The notes: a model not told the origin generated them from the sequence alone. 64,000 nucleotides of DNA from an uncultured Planococcus sp. (GCA_947493585.1 CANLRI010000006.1:25584-89583), one strand, 5' to 3'. Counted from the stretch's first letter, positions 17,671 through 26,289 are shown. Numbers and translations: made by a program.

Positions 17671-18615
17671 ATGAAAAAGACGATAAGTGCGGTGGCAGCA
17701 GGGCTTTTGTTATTGGCTGGAAACCCGGCATCTGCAGAGCCGCAAATACCTGCCGCTTATGTAGCAATCGGCGATTCACTGGCGGCAGGCCAAACGCCAA
17801 ACCGGTCAATCGACAGCGGTTATTCAGATTTGATTGCGCAGGAATTGACGCGTAACCAGCCGTTGGCGTTTTATTCGAAAGACTTGGCGTTTCCTGGATT
17901 CACTACAGGTGATGTCTTGGAAAGCATCGAGTCTGATGAAGCAAAAGAACTACTCAGCCAGGCGAACATCATCACGGTGTCTGCTGGCGCAAATGATTTG
18001 CTGCGTCTCGTGCAAGCAAATGCCGCTGAAGGCGCTTTGAGTTTCGAAGAGATACAGGCAGATTACGCATTGAATGCGGCCCGTGAGAATATCGAAACGA
18101 TTCTGGCTGAATTGGAAGAACTTGCGCCATCAGCCGATATCTACGTTATGGGCTATTATTTTGCCTATCCGCATGCCCGTGACAGCCAAAAGCAAGGCAC
18201 GGCTGGACAACTGCAACAATTAAACGCCATTCTCAAACAGGAAGCGCAACAGGCCGGTGCGACATTTGTCGATGTAGCCGATCGTTTCGGTGAGGATGCG
18301 GTCGAACTCGTCCCGAATTCCGGTGACGTCCATCCAAATGTGGGTGGCTATCAGGAGATGGCAAACGCATTCTTCGAGTATTATGGCGAAGGATTTGAAG
18401 TAGAAGATGCAGAACTGCCGGAACCGGCGCCTATTACTTTTGAAGAAATCCAGCAAATGCAGGAAGAGGAACAGGAACAGTCATCAGGTGAAGCGGATGG
18501 AGCAGAAGAAGAGCCTGCTACGGAAGAGGGGGCAGATGATGATTCTGCTGCTAATCCGTTTGAAGGCGAGAAACTTGATTATCTAGCGATCCGCCTGGCA
18601 TTGCCGCTCATTTAA
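17671..18615 (+). CDS. Secreted SGNH/GDSL hydrolase
   Basis: The 314-residue protein begins with a signal peptide (MKKTISAVAAGLLLLAG...ASA-EP). SGNH blocks follow: AIGDSLAAG (nucleophile Ser), a Gly in FPGFTTGDV, SAGANDLL (Asn) and DVHPNVGGY (Asp-x-x-His). It is an extracellular lipase/esterase-like enzyme; relatives act on lipids or cell-wall esters, and the substrate is not evident. Residues from about 245 on form a very acidic Glu-rich tail, likely disordered. GAGGTGAG precedes ATG 17671, 12 bases after the aminopeptidase gene. A terminator follows. Confidence 0.88.
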   Translation: MKKTISAVAAGLLLLAGNPASAEPQIPAAYVAIGDSLAAGQTPNRSIDSGYSDLIAQELTRNQPLAFYSKDLAFPGFTTGDVLESIESDEAKELLSQANIITVSAGANDLLRLVQANAAEGALSFEEIQADYALNAARENIETILAELEELAPSADIYVMGYYFAYPHARDSQKQGTAGQLQQLNAILKQEAQQAGATFVDVADRFGEDAVELVPNSGDVHPNVGGYQEMANAFFEYYGEGFEVEDAELPEPAPITFEEIQQMQEEEQEQSSGEADGAEEEPATEEGADDDSAANPFEGEKLDYLAIRLALPLI

Positions 18616-18633
18616 GAAATTTGAATCATATAA

Positions 18634-18672
18634 AAAAGGCCGGAGAAAATGGATCATTTTCTCCGGCCTTTT
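18634..18672. terminator. Bidirectional terminator
   Basis: AAAAGGCCGGAGAAAATG pairs with ATTTTCTCCGGCCTTTT around GATC. It ends the SGNH hydrolase gene on + and the small basic protein gene on -. Confidence 0.93.
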
Positions 18673-18677
18673 ATCGT

Positions 18678-18827
18678 TCAGCGGTTTTTTCGAGAGTCGC
18701 TGCGGTTGCGTGCATCGCTTTCATTGTTTGCGTTGTTCTTTTTGCGGTTGTTCATCACTTTACGGATGATCGGGTAAGCAATCGGTCCGTATTTAATCGC
18801 AGATCTGACAAGTCTTCCAATAGCCAT
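18678..18827 (-). CDS. Small basic protein, 49 residues, function unknown
   Basis: From ATG 18827 the sequence is AIGRLVRSAIKYGPIAYPI in one amphipathic half and a very basic, Asn/Arg-rich tail (NNRKKNNANN). GGAG lies eight bases before ATG 18827; an in-frame ATG at 18845 lacks such a site. I know similar short basic proteins in Planococcaceae but no function. A good sigma-B-type promoter lies at 18897-18872 on the same strand, at the very end of the upstream peptidase gene, so it may be a stress protein. It shares its terminator with the SGNH gene. Confidence 0.65.
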   Translation of the reverse strand: MAIGRLVRSAIKYGPIAYPIIRKVMNNRKKNNANNESDARNRSDSRKNR

Positions 18828-18871
18828 ATTTATCGCTCCATTCATTTTTTCGTACTGAGGTTTAGTAGAGT

Positions 18872-18897
18872 ATTCCCGGTTTAAGCCTTTATTAAAC
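18872..18897 (-). promoter_or_regulatory. Candidate sigma-B promoter of the small basic protein gene
   Basis: On the minus strand GTTTAA (18897-18892), 14 bases, then GGGAAT (18877-18872). The -35 fits the sigma-B consensus exactly and overlaps the stop codon of the M20 peptidase gene. Confidence 0.5.
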
Positions 18898-19992
18898 ATC
18901 GGTCGGGGCGATGGCGTGCGCGATTAAAATATCCTTGTAGGAATGGACGCTTGAAATGGAGACGTATTCTGCGTTGCCGTGCCAGTCGTCTCCGCTCGGC
19001 CCGAATTCGATGGCGCCTTGTCCGCCGATTTTCTCGGCATAATAACGGGTGTCCGCAGCACCGTGCTGGCCGAACAGCACCGGCTGTTCTGAAAGCGTTG
19101 ATTCGACGGCCTTCATCAAGGTCTGGATATACGGATGGTCGTCCGTTGTCGTCAAAGCAGGAGTCGAGCCGCTCGCTTTGAATTCCATGTCGACATCGAG
19201 TGTTTCGGCCAGCTGTTCCATCTGGCGGACGATCTCGTCTTTGTCCTGCCCGGGCATGAAGCGAATATCGTAGGACATTTTGCAAATTTCCGGCACGACA
19301 TTATAACGGTCGCCGGCATTGATGATCGGCAAGTTGACGGAAGGCTGCTTATAGTATTCAGTCGATTCTTTGCGGAACGGCAAATCTTTCATGCCGGCAT
19401 GGAATTTCATCGCCGATTCGATGGCGTTGATGCCTTCCCATGGGCGCGATCCGTGTGCCGGTTTGCCTTTGAACGTCAAATCCATTCTTAGTATGCCTTT
19501 TGATTGCAAGCCGATCTTCAAGTGGGTTGGCTCGCCGCAAATGACGAAATCGCCGTAATGGCCTTGATCGACCAGCCATTTCGATGTATGGCGCCCGCCG
19601 ATTTCTTCATCGGTGACGATATGCAAATGCACTTCACGCGGCAATGCGGCGCCATCAAGTTCGACAAATGCCTGCATCATCGCAGCGACCCCGGCTTTCA
19701 TGTCGGCCGACCCGCGGCCATACAGTTTGTCGCCTTCTTCGATTGGAGAGAACTGCTCTTTATGTCCTGGCACGACGTCGACATGGCCGTTCCAGATGAT
19801 CTTTTCGGCGCCTTGCCCTTTAGCTGCTGTCAGCATGAGGTAGCCGTCGTTATCGTGCACTTCGACTTCTTCGCCTCGCTCTTTGAGCCATTCAGAGCAG
19901 AACATCAGCGCTTCATTCGCCCCTTCTTTCGTATCGCTTTCGATTTTGATCAAATCCTTCAATAAATCAATCATTGATCCGGCAGTTTTCAA
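18892..19992 (-). CDS. M20-family peptidase (ArgE/DapE/CPG2 type)
   Basis: The 366-residue protein has the M20 two-zinc site: NGHVDVVPG (His, Asp), GRGSADMKAG (bridging Asp), TDEEIGG (catalytic Glu), a GEPTHL ligand block and a C-terminal DDWHGNAEY His. A dimerisation domain sits between. It could be a succinyl-diaminopimelate desuccinylase, acetylornithine deacetylase or dipeptidase; sequence alone does not decide. TTG 19992 is chosen because GGTGGAGG lies just upstream; ATG 19974 (MIDLLKDLI) is the alternative. It is upstream of the small basic protein gene on the same strand. Confidence 0.88.
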   Translation of the reverse strand: MKTAGSMIDLLKDLIKIESDTKEGANEALMFCSEWLKERGEEVEVHDNDGYLMLTAAKGQGAEKIIWNGHVDVVPGHKEQFSPIEEGDKLYGRGSADMKAGVAAMMQAFVELDGAALPREVHLHIVTDEEIGGRHTSKWLVDQGHYGDFVICGEPTHLKIGLQSKGILRMDLTFKGKPAHGSRPWEGINAIESAMKFHAGMKDLPFRKESTEYYKQPSVNLPIINAGDRYNVVPEICKMSYDIRFMPGQDKDEIVRQMEQLAETLDVDMEFKASGSTPALTTTDDHPYIQTLMKAVESTLSEQPVLFGQHGAADTRYYAEKIGGQGAIEFGPSGDDWHGNAEYVSISSVHSYKDILIAHAIAPTDV

Positions 19993-20061
19993 ACTGCCTC
20001 CACCACCTTCCACAAAGTTTGCTAGTTCTTAACTACCCTAATCCGTTTGGCTGAAACGGCC

Positions 20062-20090
20062 TTGCAAGCCAAGTACGCGTTGTGTACAAT
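20062..20090 (+). promoter_or_regulatory. Sigma-A promoter of the thiT leader
   Basis: TTGCAA (20062-20067), 17-base spacer, TACAAT (20085-20090). Transcription would begin about 20097, just before the riboswitch. Confidence 0.8.
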
Positions 20091-20118
20091 ACACATAATA
20101 GCGGAATAATTGTATACA

Positions 20119-20203
20119 CCACAAGGGGAGCTTTGGCTGAGAGTGAATGAGTAAGTTCTTACCCTTCGAACCTGTAAGTTAACACTTGCGCAGGGATGTG
20201 GAT
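20119..20203 (+). ncRNA. TPP riboswitch (THI element)
   Basis: The conserved THI-box bases are present: AAGGGGAGC, GGCTGAGAGTGA, ACCCTTCGAACCTG, GTTAACACTTGCGCAGGGA. These form the two arms that bind the pyrimidine and the pyrophosphate of thiamine pyrophosphate. A strong terminator lies 16 bases downstream, so the switch probably works by attenuation: TPP bound, terminator formed, thiT off. Confidence 0.97.
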
Positions 20204-20219
20204 GGAAAACCGGCCCGAG

Positions 20220-20250
20220 CGGCGCCAGGATCTGTCCTGGCGCCGTTTTT
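20220..20250 (+). terminator. Riboswitch-controlled terminator
   Basis: CGGCGCCAGGA pairs perfectly with TCCTGGCGCCG around TCTG, followed by TTTTT. It is the expression platform of the TPP riboswitch. Confidence 0.92.
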
Positions 20251-20307
20251 CATATGGTTGAAAACGGCCCTTCTGGTGATGTGCAAATCCAAAAGGAGGC
20301 AGTTTGA

Positions 20308-20883
20308 ATGAGAAATAAACGTGTATTGTTAATGGTCGAAATAGCGATTTTTGCAGCTCTCGGCTTTGTATTGGATTTTATCGCTTTTCGCATGCCACAA
20401 GGGGGATCGGTCAGTTTGGTCATGATTCCGATTGTGCTGATGGCTTTTCGGAGGGGCATTGCAGCCGGTGTCGTCACAGGACTCCTGGTCGGCTTGCTGC
20501 AGATTGTCACGGGTTTCATCTCAGTTGCGCCGCTGTCGTTCGGCTTTGTGGTCATGCAAGTTATTCTGGATTATTTGCTGGCATACGGCGTCGTCGGCTT
20601 AGCCGCGATGATGCGCAGCCGTTACTTGGAAGCCGTGCGAGCGAAAAAGACCGGGAAAATCATTGCCATGGTCGCACTGGGTGTCTTGATCGGTTCATTT
20701 CTCCGTTATGTGATTCACGTCATTACGGGGATCCTGTTCTTCGGCATGTTTGCTGATGGCAATGTCTTCATCTATTCAGCCGTCTACAATGCCACCTATA
20801 TGATACCGGTCGCAATTGTCGCGGCCATCGTATGCTCGTTGCTGTTCATTACAGCGCCGCGGCTGACACAGCCGGATTCGTGA
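20308..20883 (+). CDS. thiT: Thiamine-specific ECF transporter S component ThiT
   Basis: The 191-residue, very hydrophobic protein has about six membrane spans and the ThiT family blocks: VEIAIFAALGFVLDFIAF, GGSVSLVMIPI and a C-terminal FIYSAVYNATYMIP. It binds thiamine and works with the shared ECF module (EcfA, EcfA', EcfT, encoded elsewhere). AAAAGGAGG precedes ATG 20308. A TPP riboswitch with a terminator sits upstream, which independently supports the thiamine role. A terminator follows at 20886. Confidence 0.96.
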   Translation: MRNKRVLLMVEIAIFAALGFVLDFIAFRMPQGGSVSLVMIPIVLMAFRRGIAAGVVTGLLVGLLQIVTGFISVAPLSFGFVVMQVILDYLLAYGVVGLAAMMRSRYLEAVRAKKTGKIIAMVALGVLIGSFLRYVIHVITGILFFGMFADGNVFIYSAVYNATYMIPVAIVAAIVCSLLFITAPRLTQPDS

Positions 20884-20885
20884 TC

Positions 20886-20914
20886 AAAACCGCCTAGCGA
20901 TAGGTGGTTTTTTT
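20886..20914 (+). terminator. Terminator of thiT
   Basis: AAACCGCCTA pairs with TAGGTGGTTT around GCGA, then a T run. Confidence 0.88.
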
Positions 20915-21043
20915 GATAATAAGGAAAATAATGAGCTTTTTAATATTGGTTATTTATGGGAAATTCTTGAAAGGTATGAGAGGCAAGCCTGGCTTATTCT
21001 ATGTTATAATGCTCAAATAGAATAGTTTGAAAGAAGGGTCAGT

Positions 21044-21796
21044 ATGATAGCGACTAATGAAAAAGATATTGAAGGTTTGAAAAAAGCCGGACAGATGGTG
21101 GCGGAAATCCGCGAAACGATGAAATCGGCCACGAAGCCTGGCATCACGACGAAAGAACTTGATGAACTGGGAGGACGCCTATTCAAAGAATGGGGCGGCG
21201 TCTCTGCTCCGAAATCGGAATATGATTTCCCCGGCTATACATGCATCAGCGTCAACGAAGAAGTGGCACACGGGATTCCAGGAAAGCGCGTCATCAATGA
21301 CGGAGACATTGTTAATATCGACGTGTCCGGATCATACGGTGATTATTTTGCGGACACTGGCATTTCATTCGTAGTTGGAGAAGGGCATGAAGCGAAAGAA
21401 AAGCTTTGCCAAGCGGCGGAATCCGCATTCGAACGCGCCATGATGAAAGTGAAAGCCGGTGCCAAGCTGAACCAGATCGGTAAGGCAGTCGAACGCGAAG
21501 CGAAAGACCAAGGCTTGTTCGTCATCAAGAACCTGACAGGGCATGGCGTCGGAAAATCGCTTCACGAGGCGCCGCAATATATCCTCAATTATTACGATGC
21601 GTGGGAAACGACAATCTTGAAAGAAGGCATGGTGCTTGCAGTCGAGCCGTTTATTTCCCAAAAGGCTGAGCATATCATCGAATCAGGCGATGGCTGGACC
21701 TTTATCACGCCGGACCAATCGCTCGTCGCACAGATCGAACATACCGTACTCGTCACAAAAGGCGAACCGATTTTGCTGACGAAACTCGAAAAATAA
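21044..21796 (+). CDS. map: Type I methionine aminopeptidase
   Basis: The 250-residue protein has the M24A fold with five metal ligands in DIVNIDVSGSYGDYFADTG (two Asp), LTGHGVGKSLHE (His), MVLAVEPF (Glu) and AQIEHTVLV (Glu). It cuts the initiator Met from new proteins. It is a stand-alone gene, unlike the map of the ribosomal protein operon, so it probably corresponds to the second B. subtilis enzyme YflG. A TGT-TATAAT extended -10 lies at 21002-21010. A bidirectional terminator follows. Confidence 0.94.
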   Translation: MIATNEKDIEGLKKAGQMVAEIRETMKSATKPGITTKELDELGGRLFKEWGGVSAPKSEYDFPGYTCISVNEEVAHGIPGKRVINDGDIVNIDVSGSYGDYFADTGISFVVGEGHEAKEKLCQAAESAFERAMMKVKAGAKLNQIGKAVEREAKDQGLFVIKNLTGHGVGKSLHEAPQYILNYYDAWETTILKEGMVLAVEPFISQKAEHIIESGDGWTFITPDQSLVAQIEHTVLVTKGEPILLTKLEK

Positions 21797-21810
21797 AATC
21801 ATCGAATATA

Positions 21811-21842
21811 AAAAACAACCATCAATCGATGGTTGTTTTTTT
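21811..21842. terminator. Bidirectional terminator of map and the TspO-like gene
   Basis: AAAAACAACCATC pairs with GATGGTTGTTTTT around AATC, with T runs on both strands. Confidence 0.92.
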
Positions 21843-22582
21843 TATAGCGTCATACCCGTTTTTGCCGGCTTTTTCTTGATCAACAAGATACCGGTCAGTA
21901 AAACGCCGCTCAGGAATAGAGCTGCCGTGCTGACCAGCATCTCGTCCATGCCGTGGCGGACGGCGATAGCGACGAACGCCCAGATGAATACCAAAGTCAA
22001 GGGGATGTCCGAATGGTGGAAGCGTATATGAAGCGCCAATGCGGTCGCCACGGTCAGCATGATGACCGTCCATAATTGATCGCTCAGCCCCCAGCCGCTC
22101 CAGCTGTAGAAAGTCAAAACATAGCTAATATTAGCGATGGTCGCGACACTGATCCAGCCAAGATTGACAGAGACCGGCAAACGTTCCGTAAAGCCCCGTT
22201 CGTCGTTTCCGTATTCCAAGTACAAAGCGATCAGCGACAATAGATAGGCTATCATTGCAGCGATCGACCAAATAAAGAACTCATAATGCCAGCAAAGCAG
22301 CCAGGCGATATTGAAAACAGCGCTCAAGATGAAATACAATGAGACTTTTGCTGAAGGGTGAACTCCTTTTTTCAAGCGCAGCCAAAAGCCGATGATCCAG
22401 ATAGCCAATAAAATATATATAACGGACCAGATGGAAAATGCATAACCGGCCGGCGTAAAGAGGACCGGCACACGGTCGGAGATTTCACCGGTAGTCTGAC
22501 CGTTGATCGGCAGTATATTCGCCAAGGCATTCATGATGACGACGGCGATAAATGCCAGCGTCATCAGCAGTACGCGAATCAT
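21842..22582 (-). CDS. Integral membrane protein, tryptophan-rich sensory protein (TspO)-like
   Basis: The 246-residue protein has about seven to eight hydrophobic spans. The N-terminal block NALANILPINGQTTGEIS followed by FTPAGYAFSIWSVIY matches Bacillales proteins annotated as tryptophan-rich sensory proteins, though it is longer than classical five-helix TspO (about 160 residues). The ligand and role are unknown. ATG 22582 has GAGGAGGG eight bases upstream; the open frame extends to 22636 without a second ribosome site. It is convergent with map and divergent from pepF. Confidence 0.7.
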   Translation of the reverse strand: MIRVLLMTLAFIAVVIMNALANILPINGQTTGEISDRVPVLFTPAGYAFSIWSVIYILLAIWIIGFWLRLKKGVHPSAKVSLYFILSAVFNIAWLLCWHYEFFIWSIAAMIAYLLSLIALYLEYGNDERGFTERLPVSVNLGWISVATIANISYVLTFYSWSGWGLSDQLWTVIMLTVATALALHIRFHHSDIPLTLVFIWAFVAIAVRHGMDEMLVSTAALFLSGVLLTGILLIKKKPAKTGMTL

Positions 22583-22768
22583 ATGAAATCCCTCCTCAAA
22601 TATCAGTATAAACTCGCCAGCCCGCACGACCAACAAGAAAGTGCAGGAAGTTTTTGAAAAATGGCGATATCGTGAAAAGTGCCGGGTAGTCGCCGTTCCC
22701 GTTCCGTGGAGTGAGATGTTATACTTATTAATGTATTTTGAAAATTCGTGACCGCAGGGGGAAAAAAG

Positions 22769-24568
22769 ATGACCAATACATATCCGGAAGTATGGGAGCT
22801 CGATAGTTTATTTTCAGGGGGAAGCGAGTCAGCTGAGTTGAGAACGCATCTAAACGCAACAGGCAACAAGCTGGCCGATTTCGAACAAGCCGCCGCCGCA
22901 TTTGATGTCCCGAAGCAAACGGACGACGCAAAGCGTTTAGCAGCATTCTTGGAACAGACCAGTGACGTATCCGTAGACCTCCGCCAAGCCGGGGCGTTTA
23001 TCGGCTGCTTAATGGCGCAAAACACTGAAGACAAAAAAGCAGCCTTGCTGCAAAGTGAAGTCGGGCTTATGAGATCTCGTTTCCAAAGTGCTTTTTTGAA
23101 ATTCAAACAGGCGCTCATGGAGACGGACCCGAACGTCTGGTCAGAGCTGCTTTCGACTGAAGAGTTGAAGGAATTTGCATTTGTATTGGATGAATGGCGC
23201 AAAGAAGCGGAACGCCTGCTGTCAGAGCAAGAGGAAGGGCTCATCACATCGCTCGGCATTGATGGCTATCACGCGTGGAGCGAATTATATGATTTGCTGA
23301 TTGCTTCTGTATCGGTCCAAGTGAATGTAGATGGGGAAGAGAAGACGCTGTCGGTAGGACAGGCGAATAATTTAAGCTCCCATCAAGACGGCCAGGTGCG
23401 CAAGGAAGCGTATGACAAGCTGGAAGCGGCATGGAGCGAAAAAGAAGAGCTATTTGCCAAGACTTTGAACTCGCTTGCAGGATTCCGACTGCAGATGTAT
23501 AAAAAGCGCGGCGTCGACAATGTGCTAGAAGAGCCGTTGCAGATGAACCGCATGAAGAAGGATACTTTGGATGTCATGTGGCAAGCCATAAGCGAACATA
23601 AACAGCCGTTTGCGGATTACTTGGCGCGCAAGGCGCAATTGCTTGGTAAAGACCAGCTCGCCTGGTACGATGTCGACGCACCGGTCGTGGAAAATTCCCA
23701 GTCTTTTGATTACGAACAAGGGTCGGAGTTCATCATCCGCCATTTCGGGAAATTCGGCCCGGAATTGGAGAACTTCTCCCGCCATGCGCTGGAAAACGGA
23801 TGGGTGGAAGCAGAAGACCGCGCGCATAAGATGCCGGGTGGCTTTTGCACTTCGCTTCCGAAAAGCGGGGAGTCGCGTATCTTCATGACCTATAGCGGAT
23901 CGATGTCCAATGTTGCGACACTCGCCCATGAATTGGGTCACGCTTTCCATACCCATGCGCTGCAACCGATGCATGACTTGAACCGCAGCTATGCGATGAA
24001 CGTCGCCGAAACGGCATCGACGTTCGCGGAAATGATCGTAGCAGACGCAGCGGTCAAGAATGCTGAGACCAAAGAAGAGAAAATCTCTTTGCTGGAAGAT
24101 AAAATTCAGCGCAGTGTGGCATTTTTCATGAACATCCATGCCCGATTCCTGTTCGAGACCAGATTCTATGAAGAACGCAAGAGTGGCGTAGTTCCGGCAA
24201 GCCGCTTGAACGAATTGATGGAACAGGCACAAGAGGAAGCGTTTGCCGGCAGTTTATCGGAAGGGCATCCGCATTTCTGGGCATCGAAATTGCATTTCTA
24301 TATCACCGATGTGCCGTTCTATAATTTCCCGTACACATTCGGTTACTTGTTCTCGCTCAGCGTGTATGCGAAAGCGCTCGAAGAAGGGCAAGGGTTCGAA
24401 GAGAAATATATGGCCTTGCTCCGCGATACGGCGGTCATGAGTACGGAAGACTTGGCGATGAAGCATCTCGGAGAAGACATCACCGAAAAAGCCTTTTGGG
24501 AAAAAGGCATTGCCTTATGTACAAAAGATGTCGAGGAATTCATCAAATTGACTGCAGAAGAGGGATAA
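22769..24568 (+). CDS. pepF: M3-family oligoendopeptidase (PepF-like)
   Basis: The 599-residue protein has the PepF N-terminal helical domain and the zinc site LAHELGHAFHTH (HExxH) with the distal Glu in NVAETASTFAEM. C-terminal HFYITDVPFYNFPYTFGYLFS is also typical. It cuts short peptides in the cytosol. ATG 22769 follows AGGGGGA; an in-frame GTG at 22748 overlaps that region. TGT-TATACT at 22717-22725 is a probable extended -10 promoter. The stop is one base before the ATG of the next gene, so the two are probably cotranscribed. Confidence 0.94.
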   Translation: MTNTYPEVWELDSLFSGGSESAELRTHLNATGNKLADFEQAAAAFDVPKQTDDAKRLAAFLEQTSDVSVDLRQAGAFIGCLMAQNTEDKKAALLQSEVGLMRSRFQSAFLKFKQALMETDPNVWSELLSTEELKEFAFVLDEWRKEAERLLSEQEEGLITSLGIDGYHAWSELYDLLIASVSVQVNVDGEEKTLSVGQANNLSSHQDGQVRKEAYDKLEAAWSEKEELFAKTLNSLAGFRLQMYKKRGVDNVLEEPLQMNRMKKDTLDVMWQAISEHKQPFADYLARKAQLLGKDQLAWYDVDAPVVENSQSFDYEQGSEFIIRHFGKFGPELENFSRHALENGWVEAEDRAHKMPGGFCTSLPKSGESRIFMTYSGSMSNVATLAHELGHAFHTHALQPMHDLNRSYAMNVAETASTFAEMIVADAAVKNAETKEEKISLLEDKIQRSVAFFMNIHARFLFETRFYEERKSGVVPASRLNELMEQAQEEAFAGSLSEGHPHFWASKLHFYITDVPFYNFPYTFGYLFSLSVYAKALEEGQGFEEKYMALLRDTAVMSTEDLAMKHLGEDITEKAFWEKGIALCTKDVEEFIKLTAEEG

Positions 24569-24569
24569 G

Positions 24570-25118
24570 ATGAATCTGCTTTTTGAAGGGAAAACCTGTT
24601 ACCTGCGTACACTTACTGTAGAAGATGCTGAAGACATGGTGCGGATTCTGGTGAAAAACCGTGATTATTGGGCGATTTATGAGCCGAGGCATCGCGATAG
24701 TTATTTCACGATCGCCGTACAGCGCGAGAAGATCCGTGAGTCGATCTATCAGGCGCGGGAAAACCGGGAATACAGTTTTGGGATTTTCTCACACGATAGC
24801 AATCAACTGATCGGCCATATTTCCATATACAGTATCAAACGCTTGCCATTTCTCAGCGCCTTGGTCGGCTACTCGATGGATGAAGAGTTCATCGGTCGCG
24901 GAATTGCCAGCGAGGCGGTCCGCTTGATCACTACGTTTGGATTTGAGCAATTGCGCCTACACCGTGTGGAAGCGTATGTCGCTCCGGATAATGTCGGCTC
25001 GCTGCGCGTACTCGAAAAAGCGGGATTTGAAAAAGAAGGCTTGCTCAAGCAATTCCTGTTCATCAATGGGGAATGGAAAGACCATTATTATTACGCATTG
25101 CTCGAACAGGATTTTTGA
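24570..25118 (+). CDS. GNAT acetyltransferase, RimJ/RimL type
   Basis: The 182-residue protein follows the ribosomal-protein N-acetyltransferase subgroup: CYLRTLTVEDAEDMVR at the N-terminus, VGYSMDEEFIGRGIASEAV (acetyl-CoA loop RGIASE), FEQLRLHRVEAYVAPDN and SLRVLEKAGFEKEG. It resembles B. subtilis YdaF-like enzymes, which acetylate protein N-termini or small substrates; the target is not evident. It starts one base after pepF stop, with GAGGGATAAG serving as ribosome site inside pepF. Confidence 0.9.
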   Translation: MNLLFEGKTCYLRTLTVEDAEDMVRILVKNRDYWAIYEPRHRDSYFTIAVQREKIRESIYQARENREYSFGIFSHDSNQLIGHISIYSIKRLPFLSALVGYSMDEEFIGRGIASEAVRLITTFGFEQLRLHRVEAYVAPDNVGSLRVLEKAGFEKEGLLKQFLFINGEWKDHYYYALLEQDF

Positions 25119-25197
25119 AAGGGCAAGGCCGCCTATCTGAGATGGTGGAAGGATATGCGGAGATGGTTTGAAAATTGATGAAAGGAGAGGATGGCAT

Positions 25198-25680
25198 ATG
25201 GATCCCCAGAAATTATTTGCCTATCACCAATGGGCCACTCAAAAGGTGCTGCAATTGGTTGAAGAATTGGGCGAAGAGTATTACGCGAAAGAGGGCAAGA
25301 ATTCATTTCCGTCGATCCGTGAAACGGTCGCCCATGTCATCGGTGTTGAAAAGCTGTGGTTCAAGCGGATGAATGGGGTCAAGAGCCCCGAATTTGAACA
25401 TTTCGATGTAGACAGCCTAGAGAAGGCAAAAGAGGCATTCTTATTGCTTCATGCGGAGATGGAATTGTATTTCGCCTCACTGTCAGAAGAAAGCTGGCAA
25501 GAAGAGTTGGATTACCGCAATATGAAAGGCGACGAGTTCCGCCACAGCCGTGAAGAAATGCTGTTCACCGTCGTCAACCATGCGAGCTACCACCGCGGGC
25601 AGATCACTTCGTTATTGCGCCAATTTGGTAAAGCCGGAATCCCGCTTGACTATATCTATTTCCAAAAAGAAAACCGCTGA
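25198..25680 (+). CDS. DinB-family metalloprotein
   Basis: The 160-residue four-helix-bundle protein shows the DinB metal triad: His in ETVAHVIGVEKLW and His-x3-His in VNHASYHRGQI. Family members include thiol transferases and stress-induced proteins; this one is unassigned. AAGGAGAGG lies before ATG 25198; an upstream TTG frame extension from 25168 has no support. The last three codons and stop lie inside a perfect inverted repeat shared with the convergent carbonic anhydrase gene. Confidence 0.88.
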   Translation: MDPQKLFAYHQWATQKVLQLVEELGEEYYAKEGKNSFPSIRETVAHVIGVEKLWFKRMNGVKSPEFEHFDVDSLEKAKEAFLLLHAEMELYFASLSEESWQEELDYRNMKGDEFRHSREEMLFTVVNHASYHRGQITSLLRQFGKAGIPLDYIYFQKENR

Positions 25681-25698
25681 GATTGCTCAGCGGTTTTC
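25669..25698. terminator. Perfect 13-bp hairpin shared by two convergent genes
   Basis: GAAAACCGCTGAG (25669-25681), loop ATTG... wait-free 4-nt loop 25682-25685, CTCAGCGGTTTTC (25686-25698). The arms include both stop codons; T-rich sequence follows on each strand. Confidence 0.85.
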
Positions 25699-26259
25699 GT
25701 CTTTATTGCCGTCGATGACGACGTCGAGTTTTCCGGTTTTCGGGTCGATGACAAGGCCGTGGACAGGAACAGTTTTATCCATCAATGGATGATGGCGGAC
25801 CATATCGACGCTATGGCGCACGCTCTCCGTTACGTTATCGAAGCCTTTCAGCCATTCGTCGAGGTTAACGCCAGAGAATTTCATCTGTTCAATCGTGCTT
25901 TCTTCAATGCCACGCTCTTTCATCTTCTCGATGATGCCTTCCGGTTTCACTTTGGCCATGCCGCAGTCGTGGTGTCCGATAATATAGATCTCATCGGCCT
26001 TCAATTCGTATACCGCGACGAACAAGCTGCGCATGATGCCGCCGAACGGGTGATTGATGACAGCGCCGGCACTTTTGACGATTTTCACGTCGCCGTTCTT
26101 GAAGTTCATCGCTTTTGGCAATAGTTCAAGCAGGCGGGTATCCATGCAAGTCAAGATGACGATCCGCTTGTCCGGGAGATTGGTAGTGATGAATTCCTCA
26201 TAGTGTTTTTCTTCTACAAATTTTTCGTTGTAATCCAAAATCTCATTCAATAAAGACAT
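25687..26259 (-). CDS. Beta-class carbonic anhydrase
   Basis: The 190-residue protein has the zinc ligands of beta carbonic anhydrase: ILTCMDTRL (Cys and the Asp-Arg dyad) and IGHHDCGM (His, Cys), with SAGAVINHPFGG between. It interconverts CO2 and bicarbonate in the cytosol. It most resembles the short B. subtilis YvdA/YbcF-type enzymes. GGAGGAAAAA precedes ATG 26259. It is preceded on the same strand by the MreB paralogue gene with a 30-base gap, so the two may form an operon. Confidence 0.93.
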   Translation of the reverse strand: MSLLNEILDYNEKFVEEKHYEEFITTNLPDKRIVILTCMDTRLLELLPKAMNFKNGDVKIVKSAGAVINHPFGGIMRSLFVAVYELKADEIYIIGHHDCGMAKVKPEGIIEKMKERGIEESTIEQMKFSGVNLDEWLKGFDNVTESVRHSVDMVRHHPLMDKTVPVHGLVIDPKTGKLDVVIDGNKDENR

Positions 26260-26289
26260 CGTTTTTCCTCCTTGATGGTGGTTTGGGAT

